Below are positions 18,743-28,020 of a stretch of DNA of 36,122 nucleotides, piece by piece. Each line of letters starts with the position of its first letter. Within the stretch, counting starts at the first letter, position 1. The stretch covers positions 1 through 36,122 of the forward strand of contig CAJOOC010000022.1 of the NCBI GenBank assembly GCA_905236165.1, given 5' to 3'. This DNA is from an uncultured Prevotella sp. (GTDB lineage Bacteria; Bacteroidota; Bacteroidia; Bacteroidales; Bacteroidaceae). The notes beneath the pieces are model-generated. The model had not been told where the DNA came from and ran no database searches. It saw nothing but the letters and a program-made list of their open reading frames with translations. A program made the translations under genes and the position numbers.

Positions 18743-20086
18743 ATGCATATAGTTCGTTTTCTGTCTAAACACTTTCATCTTTCAGATACTAAAGGCGCTA
18801 TTGCTCAAAATCTCTTTTGGGCTGTGACGGGCAAAATTGTCAATCTGATAGGAGGCCTTTTGGTGGGTATCATAGTGGCGCGTTATCTTGGTCCCGAACA
18901 ATATGGAATGATGAGCTATGTGGTGAGCTATGTTTTTCTATTTCAAACCCTTACCCTATTTGGTCTTGATTCAATTGAAGTTCGCGAGGAAGCTCGTTCC
19001 CAAGTGCCTTACCAGACTGTAATAGGCACTGCTTTCGGCTTAAAAGTAATGTTTGGCGTGTTCTTCTTTGCCCTAAGCGTCCTAACTTCATGGCTCATGG
19101 AGGCCGATGGGTTTACCACAGTTCTTGTGGCCATATACTCCCTATCCATCATCCTTAATACGCTGATAGTTATCCGTAACTATTTCACTGCTATTGTTCA
19201 AAACGAATATGTTGTTAAGGCCGAGATCAGCCGCACTCTTATAGGCATTGCCATTAAGGGCTTCCTGCTCTTTGTTCATGCTCCGTTACTGTGGTTTGTC
19301 GTTGCATATATGTTTGACTATGTGCTCCTTGGCACTGGTTATATCATGGCCTATCATGCCAAAGTGGGACGTATACGCCAATGGAACTTCGACCGTCAGT
19401 ACGCCCGTTTCCTTATTCATGAATCATTTCCTCTATTGCTTACCAGCGCTGCAGTTATCATCTACCAGCGCATAGACCAAGTAATGATAGGTACGATGAT
19501 AGACAAACAGTCTGTGGGCTTTTTCTCCGTGGCTGCCAAGTTCACTGAGGTACTGGTGTTTCTGCCAATGATTCTCGCTCATACCATTGCTCCGGTGCTC
19601 GTCCGTGTTCGTGAGCGTAGTGAGGCCGACTACTTCATGAAGGCTCAGCAGTTCATGAATCTTTCGTTCTGGCTGTCGTTGATAGCAGCGGCTTTTGTCT
19701 CCATTCTGGCTTATTGGTTGATACGTTTTACTTTCGGCGAAGCATATTTGCCAGCTGTGGCAGTGTTGCAGGTCATGGCTTTCAAGGCCGCAAGTGTGGC
19801 ATTGTCGAATACTGCCGGTACGATGCTCATTGCTGAAGGGCTGCAACGTTGGGCCATCTTGCGCGATGGTCTGGGCTGTGTAGTCTGTGTGACTCTCAAC
19901 TACTTGTTGCTTCCGCGTTATGGGGTAATGGCAGCTGCCTTCGTCTCCATTGCCAGCAATGTGGCGGCAGGCTATCTGGCAGATGCCATTATTCCTGCAT
20001 ATCGCCATTTGTTTGTGTGCCAGACAAAGGCAGTGTTGCTGGGCTGGAAGGATATATTGCGAGCAAAACACATTCTTGGAAAGTAA
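18743..20086 (+). CDS. Wzx-like oligosaccharide flippase, second copy
   Basis: IAQNLFWAVTGKIVNLIGGLLVGIIVARYLGPEQYGMMSYVVSYVFLF. Confidence 0.93.
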   Translation: MHIVRFLSKHFHLSDTKGAIAQNLFWAVTGKIVNLIGGLLVGIIVARYLGPEQYGMMSYVVSYVFLFQTLTLFGLDSIEVREEARSQVPYQTVIGTAFGLKVMFGVFFFALSVLTSWLMEADGFTTVLVAIYSLSIILNTLIVIRNYFTAIVQNEYVVKAEISRTLIGIAIKGFLLFVHAPLLWFVVAYMFDYVLLGTGYIMAYHAKVGRIRQWNFDRQYARFLIHESFPLLLTSAAVIIYQRIDQVMIGTMIDKQSVGFFSVAAKFTEVLVFLPMILAHTIAPVLVRVRERSEADYFMKAQQFMNLSFWLSLIAAAFVSILAYWLIRFTFGEAYLPAVAVLQVMAFKAASVALSNTAGTMLIAEGLQRWAILRDGLGCVVCVTLNYLLLPRYGVMAAAFVSIASNVAAGYLADAIIPAYRHLFVCQTKAVLLGWKDILRAKHILGK

Positions 20087-21378
20087 TGATATACATTCCG
20101 TTCTTATTTTTCAGTATTCTGACAGTCTATTTGTGGAACAAGCACAAAGGAATGGATGTCTGTGTCTACATGTCAGGGCTTTATGCTTTTACTGCGTTTT
20201 TGTGTATAGTAGTTGTACTGGGAGAACTGGCCGGAGATGGTGGTGTGATGTTTGATGAGTTTATCATGGAGATTTCGCCTGTACCCACGGTGCTTTATTG
20301 CTTGTTCATCACTATTGGAATAATGCCCTTTTCCTTGCTATACAAGAAGGACCTCAAGAAAATAACAAATAAGAATCCCACCATTACGATGGCGCTCAGC
20401 ATTTTTCTTATTTGCATAGCATTTCTGAATCTTTATTTGGTGGCGGGTTCAACAATGGAAATTCTGTCAGGTGACCTTCGTTCAGTCAGATTGGAACACG
20501 GTAGAGGACTTGAGTCTCCTGCTGATATTAAGGCACAGAGCTTGCCATATATCATCGGCTTCCTCAACTATTTTAAGGTGTCAACACTATTGGCGCTGCC
20601 ATTATTCTTCTATTATATATGTTTTGAGAAAAAGCCTTGGTGGTTTTTGTCACTATTGTTGTTTGCATCCTTGAGTTTACCCATATATGGCATTCAGTCG
20701 GTCGATCGCACAGAGATAGTGTTTTTTGGTATGATGTTCATATCCTGCCTGATTCTGTTTCATCAATATCTTTCAAAGAAGATAAAGAGAATACTGAATT
20801 TATCCCTCATACCTTTTGCGTTAGCCTCTGTCGTTTACTTAGGAGCGGTGACTGAGGCACGCTTTGGCGACAGAGAAAGTGGATCCTCGGGTGGTTTGGT
20901 GCAATATGGCGGCCAGAATTTCTTGAATTTCTGTTTTTTCTGGGAGATGGGAGATTTCAATTACATTACCACTGAGCGAGAGTTTCCTCTTTACAACCAT
21001 TTTGTTCTTCATAAAGACAACAATGCTGACCGTCGTGAGGAAAGATCTGGTCAACAAGGCTTTTTCATGAGTGTGTTTGCATCATATATAGGTGATGTGA
21101 TGCTTGACCTCTCCCCAATAGGCATGGTTATCTGGTGTCTTTGCTTCTTCGTGATTTCAATGCTTGTGTTTAAAAAGCCTCACAGGGAAGAACTGACTCT
21201 TGGTGAATATCTCTTTTTCTTCTACCTCTCGGCTATCCCGATTTTTGGTATATTCTATTACCGTTACATGAGCTTTCATTACACGTTCATGCTTATTGTT
21301 GTATTATTCGTGTACATTACTGACAAATACAAATTTATTTATTCCAGACCTGAAGAAGAATCTGCAACAGACTTATGA
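20086..21378 (+). CDS. Wzy-like O-antigen/capsule polymerase, second copy
   Basis: Multi-TM protein MIYIPFLFFSILTVYLWNKHKG...; ATG 20086 overlaps the flippase stop (TAATG). The longer ORF call from 19849 overlaps the flippase. Confidence 0.75.
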   Translation: MIYIPFLFFSILTVYLWNKHKGMDVCVYMSGLYAFTAFLCIVVVLGELAGDGGVMFDEFIMEISPVPTVLYCLFITIGIMPFSLLYKKDLKKITNKNPTITMALSIFLICIAFLNLYLVAGSTMEILSGDLRSVRLEHGRGLESPADIKAQSLPYIIGFLNYFKVSTLLALPLFFYYICFEKKPWWFLSLLLFASLSLPIYGIQSVDRTEIVFFGMMFISCLILFHQYLSKKIKRILNLSLIPFALASVVYLGAVTEARFGDRESGSSGGLVQYGGQNFLNFCFFWEMGDFNYITTEREFPLYNHFVLHKDNNADRREERSGQQGFFMSVFASYIGDVMLDLSPIGMVIWCLCFFVISMLVFKKPHREELTLGEYLFFFYLSAIPIFGIFYYRYMSFHYTFMLIVVLFVYITDKYKFIYSRPEEESATDL

Positions 21379-22286
21379 AGATATACGCCATAATAGTTAC
21401 CTATAATGCCATGCGGCGGGGCTGGATAGACCGCTGTCTGCTGAGCCTTCAGGCCAGCACCATTCCTGTTACGGCCATAGTGATAGACAATCTCTCTACC
21501 GATGGAACGCGCGAGCATGTCTCCGCTCATTACCCCGATGTAGTATGGCTGCCTCAGGAGAGAAATCTCGGCTTCGGCCAGGCTAACAACATTGGTCTGA
21601 AATATGCGTTGGACAACAATGCCGACTATGCTATGCTTCTGAATCAAGACGCATCCATCGCTCCTGAGGCGCTCGCTCATCTGGTAAGTGCTTGCGATGG
21701 CGAGTCGCTGTATTCCCCTTTGCAACTTAATGGGCAAGGAACAGACTTCGATAAGATGTTCGGCAACTACACCATGCGAAAGCTTGACAACGGCTTGCTG
21801 TCCGACCTCCTCGTTATCAAGCAGTTGAAACCGGCATATCCTTCGGGCGAATTTGCTGCCGCTTGTTGGTTTATGCCAGCAAACCTTATCAGAAAGATTG
21901 GAGGCTTCAATCCTTTGTTCTTTCAATATGGGGAGGATAGGAATTATTATCAGAGAATGGCTTTCCATAATGTTAAATCTTATGTGGTACCTGAAGCAAC
22001 GATGTTTCATGACAGGGAGCTGCACGGAAACATAAAGGTTTTCAATAAGAACCTTCTTTATAATAACGTTCTCTTGACTGTTAGCAATGTGAATCTGAAT
22101 TGTTTATCACGAGTTAAAATGCTTATCGCGATATTGGTTAATTGCTATGTCCATGAATTACCGCGTCGGCAGTATCGTGTAGGGGCCTTTGCTACAGTCC
22201 TTTTTAGAATTGCCTCGTGCATGGGAAGTATTAGGAAATCCATTAAGCAGGAAAAAAGTGTTGGACTTAATTGGTTGGCAAAATAG
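21375..22286 (+). CDS. Glycosyltransferase family 2 (rhamnosyltransferase-like)
   Basis: IYAIIVTYNAMRRGWIDRCLLSLQASTIPVTAIVIDNLSTDGT...NLGFGQANNIGL...MLLNQDA. Confidence 0.92.
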   Translation: MKIYAIIVTYNAMRRGWIDRCLLSLQASTIPVTAIVIDNLSTDGTREHVSAHYPDVVWLPQERNLGFGQANNIGLKYALDNNADYAMLLNQDASIAPEALAHLVSACDGESLYSPLQLNGQGTDFDKMFGNYTMRKLDNGLLSDLLVIKQLKPAYPSGEFAAACWFMPANLIRKIGGFNPLFFQYGEDRNYYQRMAFHNVKSYVVPEATMFHDRELHGNIKVFNKNLLYNNVLLTVSNVNLNCLSRVKMLIAILVNCYVHELPRRQYRVGAFATVLFRIASCMGSIRKSIKQEKSVGLNWLAK

Positions 22287-22289
22287 ATT

Positions 22290-22853
22290 ATGAAAGGCTT
22301 TGTCAAAAAAATACAACAATTATTGTATTCATTTTTCCCTTATGTTGTATTCCTTCTCCTAAGAAATAAAAAAATAAAAGAAGAACTATACGTCTGGGGA
22401 AAGATACTGAGAATTAAAGAGTCTAATAGCTTGTTTCTTTTCTCCTGGCTGTTCTTCCAGCTAAGAGAATATCGAAGTGTTTTCTATTACCGCATTGGAG
22501 GTTTGTCAAGGCTTTTCCGTTGGTATGCACCTGGTCAATACGCCCTATTCTTTGGGTGTGCAAATATTGGGAACGGACTTGTCTTACATCATGGCTATTC
22601 TACGATACTACACATGGAAAGATGCGGTGACAATTGTCAGATATGGCAAAACGTAACTGTGGGTGTTGCGCATAACGGAGGTCCAAGACCCGTGATTGGG
22701 AACAATGTACAGATTTGTACTGGGGCCATTGTCTTGGGAGGCATACATATAGGTGACAATGTTATTATTGGGGCAGGCTCTATTGTCGTAAAGGATGTAC
22801 CAGATAACGTTGTTGTCGTTGGGAATCCTGCTCATATATTGAAAGAAAGATGA
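22290..22853 (+). CDS. Serine acetyltransferase-like (LbH) acyltransferase
   Basis: IGNGLVLHHGYSTILHMERCGDNCQIWQNVTVGVAHNGGPRPVIGNNVQICTGAIVLGGIHIGDNVIIGAGSIVVKDVPDNVVVVGNPA. Confidence 0.9.
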   Translation: MKGFVKKIQQLLYSFFPYVVFLLLRNKKIKEELYVWGKILRIKESNSLFLFSWLFFQLREYRSVFYYRIGGLSRLFRWYAPGQYALFFGCANIGNGLVLHHGYSTILHMERCGDNCQIWQNVTVGVAHNGGPRPVIGNNVQICTGAIVLGGIHIGDNVIIGAGSIVVKDVPDNVVVVGNPAHILKER

Positions 22854-24052
22854 ACATAGCGTATATCCTACATACCACCTCTCCTACTGGTGGCGCCACA
22901 AAATCATTTATGATGATGCTCAGAGGTTTGGTGACAATGGGCGTTAAGCCCGTGGTCATTGTCCCAGACCGTGAAGGCATTTACGCTGACTTGGAAAAGA
23001 TGGGAGTTCCCGTCTATGCAGTCACGTTTAGGATGTATACCTATTCTCATACAGAGACGTTAGTCCAAAAATTGCTATTCATTCCCCGGATGGTAGCAAA
23101 AATAGTCTCTAACAATAGAGCCGAAAAAGTAATTACCCGTATTCTTAAAGAACATAGAGTTGACATTGTTCACACGAATGTAGGGCTTGTTAATGTGGGT
23201 TTTCGCGCTTCTCGTAATTTGGGGCTGCCTCATGTGTACCATTTGCGCGAATATGGTGAAAAGGATTTCGGAGCACGCTATTTCCCAAGGTGGAAGAGCT
23301 TTTACAGGCAACTTGAAGCCGACGGTTCCTACACTATTAGCATTACCCGCGACATTCAGGCTTATCACCAGCAGCAGGGGAAACCCACTGCTGCGGTCAT
23401 TTACAACGCTATCTGTGCGGAAAAAGATAATATGCCACTTGATGCCGGCCCCAAAGATTTTTTTCTTTTTGCCGGGCGCCTACAGCCTGCTAAGGGCGTG
23501 GACTCAATGCTGGAAGCTTATAGCCTGTATGCGAGCAAAACTTCTCAGCCCTTACAGCTCCGTATTGCTGGCGGTTTTGCCGATAGTGTTTATGTGGAGA
23601 AGCTGAAGTCGTTTGTTGTGTCACACAAGCTACAGTCGAGTGTTGAGTTCCTTGGCGAGTGCCACAATGTGGAAGAGTTAATGCGTGGTGCCCGTGCTAC
23701 CATCATTCCTTCGCCGCATGAGGCTTTCGGTAGGGTAATGCCAGAGGCTATGTTTCAGGGCAGTCTTTGTATTGGGCGCAACACCTCAGGGACAAAGGAA
23801 CAGCTGGACAACGGGCTTCGCCTGACGGGAGAGGAGATAGGTCTGCGATTTGATACTGCCGAAGAATTGGCAATCCTGCTGGATAAGGTGGCATCACAGC
23901 CTATAGCCGACCACTACCTCGCTTACACCGAACGAGCCTTCAAGGTGGTTAATAGCCTTTACACTCAGGAAAGTAATGTACGGCAAATTTACAATTTCTA
24001 CAAAGACATTCTTCAAAAATATGGCACGAATCTATGCAAAAACCCCACGTGA
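22850..24052 (+). CDS. Glycosyltransferase family 4
   Basis: FLFAGRLQPAKGVDSMLEAYSLYA...ATIIPSPHEAFGRVMPEAMFQGSLCIGRNTSG. Confidence 0.92.
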   Translation: MNIAYILHTTSPTGGATKSFMMMLRGLVTMGVKPVVIVPDREGIYADLEKMGVPVYAVTFRMYTYSHTETLVQKLLFIPRMVAKIVSNNRAEKVITRILKEHRVDIVHTNVGLVNVGFRASRNLGLPHVYHLREYGEKDFGARYFPRWKSFYRQLEADGSYTISITRDIQAYHQQQGKPTAAVIYNAICAEKDNMPLDAGPKDFFLFAGRLQPAKGVDSMLEAYSLYASKTSQPLQLRIAGGFADSVYVEKLKSFVVSHKLQSSVEFLGECHNVEELMRGARATIIPSPHEAFGRVMPEAMFQGSLCIGRNTSGTKEQLDNGLRLTGEEIGLRFDTAEELAILLDKVASQPIADHYLAYTERAFKVVNSLYTQESNVRQIYNFYKDILQKYGTNLCKNPT

Positions 24053-24056
24053 CCGC

Positions 24057-24155
24057 ATGGCTATGACTCCTAACGCGAGGCCGCTTTATAGCAAGGGTTC
24101 AGTTGCGATTGGCAACAACGCTTGGTTAGGTAACAATGTTTTTGTGTGCGTGTAG
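24057..24155 (+). pseudogene. Remnant of an LbH (hexapeptide) acyltransferase
   Basis: MAMTPNARPLYSKGSVAIGNNAWLGNNVFVCV* resembles the LYSKGPVVIGDNVWIGENVxIL core of CPS-locus acetyltransferases, truncated by a stop. Confidence 0.55.
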
Positions 24156-24215
24156 TCCCAGAAGCACGATGCACTGGGTTGTCGGGGAGTTTAATACGTC
24201 CAAACCCGGAGGGAG

Positions 24216-24354
24216 GACGGAGAAGACCCTGAGAAAGGACGGCTTTTTCTCGCATATTCTCGAGAGAATTGACGAGAAAGAACGGCTTTTTCTACGAGAG
24301 AGGACGTAGCTTACGGAGAGTATGGACGGACCTTTCTCCAAGAAAGGAATAATC
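24216..24354. repeat. Degenerate member of the GAAAGAACGGCTT repeat family (site B)
   Basis: GAGAAAGGACGGCTTTTTCTC (24231-24251), GAGAAAGAACGGCTTTTTCTAC (24274-24295), GGACGGACCTTTCTCCAAGAAAGGAATAATC (24324-24354); the last aligns with GGACTATCCTTTCTCCTGGAAAGAACGGCTTATTC at site C. Confidence 0.7.
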
Positions 24355-24386
24355 TGTCGCAAAATAATGCCTAAAATCCTATACAG

Positions 24387-24773
24387 ATGAAATACAAAAT
24401 CAAGAAAGAGACCAAGCCGAATCTCCCTACTTTCGGCAAATACAAGGCGGTGGCCAGTCACCGCTCTACCGTGGACACCCGCCAGATTCTGGAGGAGGTG
24501 GCCCGTCGTGACGGTATTTCGCTTGGCGATGCCATCGTCGTGATGATGGGCCTCTCGCATGTCATTAACGAGCACCTGCGTCAGGGCGACCGTGTGCACT
24601 TGGACACCTGGGGCCTGATGAAGCTGGAGATAGAGAGCGACAAGGTGGACTCGCCCGAGGAGTTCGATGTCAGAAAGCATATCCGGGGTGTGCGCCTCCA
24701 CTTCATTCCGGAGAGCAAGGACGGCAGCCCCGACCTGTATAAAGACCTGAAGTTTGAGCAGGAACCGTATTAG
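24387..24773 (+). CDS. Bacteroidetes HU-like DNA-binding protein
   Basis: MKYKIKKETKPNLPTFGKYKAVASHRSTVDTRQILEEVARRDGISLGDAIVVMMGLSHVINEHLRQGDRVHLDTWGLMKLEI. Confidence 0.8.
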   Translation: MKYKIKKETKPNLPTFGKYKAVASHRSTVDTRQILEEVARRDGISLGDAIVVMMGLSHVINEHLRQGDRVHLDTWGLMKLEIESDKVDSPEEFDVRKHIRGVRLHFIPESKDGSPDLYKDLKFEQEPY

Positions 24774-24809
24774 CCATAGGTTTGTTGTTTCTTGGAAATA
24801 AAAGAGACC

Positions 24810-26711
24810 ATGAAGCTTGCAAGGATTATCTTTCCCGTTCTCTATATGTTGCCGCTGCTGACATTTGCCCAGGAGCGCCCGCTCTTCCCCATTGACGAGG
24901 CCCTTGACTGTCTGGAGTCTATCCCTGAGCCGTCCCAGTTCATGCCTGTGCCTCAGGCTGCCGACACCTTCTGGCGACAAGCCATCCCTACTGAGGTTCG
25001 TGCAGGCTATATTTCCAATGCCAGAAAAGCTAAGGGGAAACGGTGGGAAGCTGTTCCCGACAGTCTTTTCGCTGAGTTTAAGACCATAGGCAATCGTAAG
25101 AACTACGAAAATAAGAATTTTGGGCTTCGCCGACAGTTGGCAAACCTCGTCATGGGCGAGATTATGGAGCATGAGGGGCGGTTCCTTCCCGATATCGTTG
25201 CGGGGCTGCACTATTTTCAGGAGGAGGTGTGGTGGGGACTCCCGGCCCACTATCCTCTTGACCATCCTGAAGCAGACAACCAGCTGGTGGACATTTTCAA
25301 TGCAGAGACGGCAGGAATGTTGGCATGGACGGTGTATATGCTCCACGACGAGTTGGAAGCTGTTGAGATCGGAATATGTGAGGCTGTCAAAAAAGAGATA
25401 GACCGGCGTGTGCTTACACCCATCAGGAAGGCCGACTACTGGTGGAAGAAGACCAACAGCAACTGGAACGCCTGGACGTGCGAGAACTGGCTTGCCTGTG
25501 TGCTGATGTGTGAGGACGACCATCAAAGACAGATGGAGGATGTGGAGGAGATTCTTGGCTGCATGAAGATGTTCTACGACCGATATCCCGACGACGGGGG
25601 CTGCGATGAGGGCGTCACCTACTGGAATCGTGCTGCCGCCTCGTTCTTTGTTTGTGCCTACCTGCTTGATATGTCTACCGACCATCAATTCTCACTGTCC
25701 GATGACCCTAAACTCAAGGCATTGGCAAGCTTTGTATATAAGATGTACATAGGCAACCGCTCGTATGTTAATTTTGCCGATGCAGCTGCCTACCCCTTTG
25801 CCAGCATAGAGATACTTTTTCCCTTCGGGGCATATATTGGTGATACGGACATGACAGGGTATGCCGCGTTCCTTGCACAGTCGATAAACTTCGCTGCCCA
25901 GTTCGGGCAGGGCGGCTTTCCCTGCCTGTCACGCGAACTGCTGTTCCTGAGCCAGTATGACGCTTTCAAGGAGATACAGGCCTCCGAGCCTCTTCTACAG
26001 GATGTGTGGCTGGAGAACATACAAGTGATGGCAGCACGTACTGACGAAGGAACCACGAAAGGGATGTTTGTTGCGGCGAAAGGCGGACACAACAGGGAGA
26101 GTCATAATCACAACGACGTAGGCAACTTCATCGTTTACGGCGATGCTAACCCGTTAATTGTCGACATCGGTGCCGGCACCTATACGGCGGAGACCTTCGG
26201 TGACAGGCGCTATGAGATGATGAACTGTCGTTCGGCCTATCACAATGTGCCTTTCATCAATGGTGTGGAACAGCACTTCGGCAGACAATATCAGGCGAGC
26301 GAGGTGGAATACAGCCAGGAAAACTGGTGTACTACATTATCGATGAACCTCTCTGGAGCATACCCCGAAGAGGCACATGTCATCAGGTGGCTGCGCACGA
26401 TAGAGATGGATCGTGACAGGGGCTTGAAGATAACGGAGGACTATGTGCTTGACAGGTATCTACAGCCTACGGAGATTGTCCTCGTCTGCTGCGGCGAGGC
26501 GCGGCAGAACGGCAGCGGTGACATCGTGATAGGCGAGGGCGGGAAACACCACGTGCGCTATGACGACTCACAGCTCACGCCTGTCATAGAGAAGCTGGAA
26601 ATTACTGATATGACAATTAACAGGGCCTGGAACAACAAGCCTCTTTACCGCATAAGACTTGTGGTAGGCAGCAAGTGGCTTAAAGGATATATAAGTTATT
26701 CAGTCATGTAG
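24810..26711 (+). CDS. Secreted heparinase II/III-like protein
   Basis: Signal peptide MKLARIIFPVLYMLPLLTFAQ; NWNAWTCENWL; ESHNHNDVGNFIVYGDANPLIVDIGAGTYT. ATG 24810 preferred over the TTG at 24792. Confidence 0.85.
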   Translation: MKLARIIFPVLYMLPLLTFAQERPLFPIDEALDCLESIPEPSQFMPVPQAADTFWRQAIPTEVRAGYISNARKAKGKRWEAVPDSLFAEFKTIGNRKNYENKNFGLRRQLANLVMGEIMEHEGRFLPDIVAGLHYFQEEVWWGLPAHYPLDHPEADNQLVDIFNAETAGMLAWTVYMLHDELEAVEIGICEAVKKEIDRRVLTPIRKADYWWKKTNSNWNAWTCENWLACVLMCEDDHQRQMEDVEEILGCMKMFYDRYPDDGGCDEGVTYWNRAAASFFVCAYLLDMSTDHQFSLSDDPKLKALASFVYKMYIGNRSYVNFADAAAYPFASIEILFPFGAYIGDTDMTGYAAFLAQSINFAAQFGQGGFPCLSRELLFLSQYDAFKEIQASEPLLQDVWLENIQVMAARTDEGTTKGMFVAAKGGHNRESHNHNDVGNFIVYGDANPLIVDIGAGTYTAETFGDRRYEMMNCRSAYHNVPFINGVEQHFGRQYQASEVEYSQENWCTTLSMNLSGAYPEEAHVIRWLRTIEMDRDRGLKITEDYVLDRYLQPTEIVLVCCGEARQNGSGDIVIGEGGKHHVRYDDSQLTPVIEKLEITDMTINRAWNNKPLYRIRLVVGSKWLKGYISYSVM

Positions 26712-26812
26712 CGGGGGCTCGGGAATGGGCATCTGACCCCGATTTGGGCCAATGCCCCTGTCCCCATAACGCAGGAGGAATTTGCTAATTATACAAAAAC
26801 GCGGTCTGAAAA

Positions 26813-26844
26813 TTTGTATAATCAAGAAATTGTTATTACCTTTG
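26813..26844 (+). promoter_or_regulatory. Bacteroidetes-type promoter for the WbsX gene
   Basis: TTTG (26813-26816), 20-nt spacer, TACCTTTG (26837-26844). Confidence 0.7.
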
Positions 26845-26872
26845 CGGATTAGAATTAGCATGATGATTAAAA

Positions 26873-28018
26873 ATGGAACCAAGAATCATAGGACTATACC
26901 TCCCGCAGTACCATCCCATACCTGAGAACGACGAGTGGTGGGGGAAGGGATTCACCGAGTGGAACAACGTTGTAAAGGCCCGTCCGCTGTTCCGCGGACA
27001 CTATCAGCCCCATCTGCCTGCCGACCTGGGCTTCTATGACCTGCGGCTGCCGGAGGTGCGTGAGCAGCAGGCCGAGCTGGCTCGCGAGGCTGGGCTGGAA
27101 GGTTTCTGCTATTACCACTATTGGTTTGGAAATGGCAAGCAATTGCTACAGCGGCCGTTCGAGGAGGTGCTGGCCAGCGGCAAGCCCGACTTCCCCTTCT
27201 GCCTCTGCTGGGCCAACCACGACTGGACCAGCAAGACATGGGAAAAAGGAAGCAGCCTGCGGCGCGACACTATGATTATGAAGATGGAATACTCCCGCGA
27301 GGACTACATCCGGCATTTCAATTATGTGCTGCCCGCCTTCCGCGACCCGCGCTATATCACTGTTGACGGGAAACCGCTCTTTGCGGTATGGGCACCGAGA
27401 GCCATACCCGACTGCCGTGAGTTCATCGACTTGTGGCAGAAGATGGCTTTGGAGAATGGTCTGAAGGGAATACATTTCGTAGGCCAAACTGACAACACAG
27501 GCAAGGCTCTCGCCGGCGAAAAGGCCAACTACTATTCTGCCGACAAGGCAAAGGAATACTACCATACAGTGCTGGACATGGGGTTTGACGCTGTGATGTC
27601 ACAAGGGTTTCGCCGCGCTGTGGGTCTGATACAAGGAAGAAGAAAGATGATGTGGAACTTGCTGACGTTCAACACTTTCCTTCCGTCTCATTCTAAGATA
27701 GACTATTCCCGCCTCATGGATAACTACTATGTTGAGGAAGACCGATGGGAAAATGTCTATCCCACTCTGCTACCTCAGTGGGACCGCACACCACGAGCAG
27801 GCTCTAAATCAGAGATCCTGACCGACAGCACCCCTGACCGTTTCCAGCACTACACCGAGAAGGCCATCCAGCTCATCGCCAACAAGCAGTCTGAACACCA
27901 AATCCTATTCCTGAAAGCCTGGAACGAGTGGGGCGAGGGCGACTATGTGGAGCCCGACCAGAAATTTGGACACGGCTGGCTCCAGGCCATCAGGAATGCC
28001 ATTGACAAAAACTTGTAG
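26873..28018 (+). CDS. WbsX-like (GH99-like) glycan biosynthesis protein
   Basis: IIGLYLPQYHPIPENDEWWGKGFTEWNNVVKARPLFRGHYQPHLPADLGFYDLRLPEVREQQAELAREAGLEGFCYYHYWF; KAWNEWGEGDYVEPD. Confidence 0.93.
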   Translation: MEPRIIGLYLPQYHPIPENDEWWGKGFTEWNNVVKARPLFRGHYQPHLPADLGFYDLRLPEVREQQAELAREAGLEGFCYYHYWFGNGKQLLQRPFEEVLASGKPDFPFCLCWANHDWTSKTWEKGSSLRRDTMIMKMEYSREDYIRHFNYVLPAFRDPRYITVDGKPLFAVWAPRAIPDCREFIDLWQKMALENGLKGIHFVGQTDNTGKALAGEKANYYSADKAKEYYHTVLDMGFDAVMSQGFRRAVGLIQGRRKMMWNLLTFNTFLPSHSKIDYSRLMDNYYVEEDRWENVYPTLLPQWDRTPRAGSKSEILTDSTPDRFQHYTEKAIQLIANKQSEHQILFLKAWNEWGEGDYVEPDQKFGHGWLQAIRNAIDKNL

Positions 28019-28020
28019 GG

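Noticed and set aside
19849-20085. N-terminal extension of the second Wzy-like ORF
   Set aside because: Overlaps the flippase CDS in another frame; ATG 20086 with TAATG coupling and a TM start is more plausible.
24792-24809. TTG start of the secreted heparinase-like ORF
   Set aside because: ATG at 24810 gives a clean signal peptide.
24126-25688. 520-aa antisense ORF opposite the HU-like and heparinase genes
   Set aside because: Long but antisense to two well-supported CDSs; no recognisable domain; low-complexity H/V/L composition typical of mirror ORFs in moderately GC-rich coding DNA.
26705-26760. GC-rich GGGCAT...ATGCCC inverted repeat after the heparinase-like gene, as a terminator
   Set aside because: Short 6-bp stem, long loop and no T-tract; not strong enough to call.
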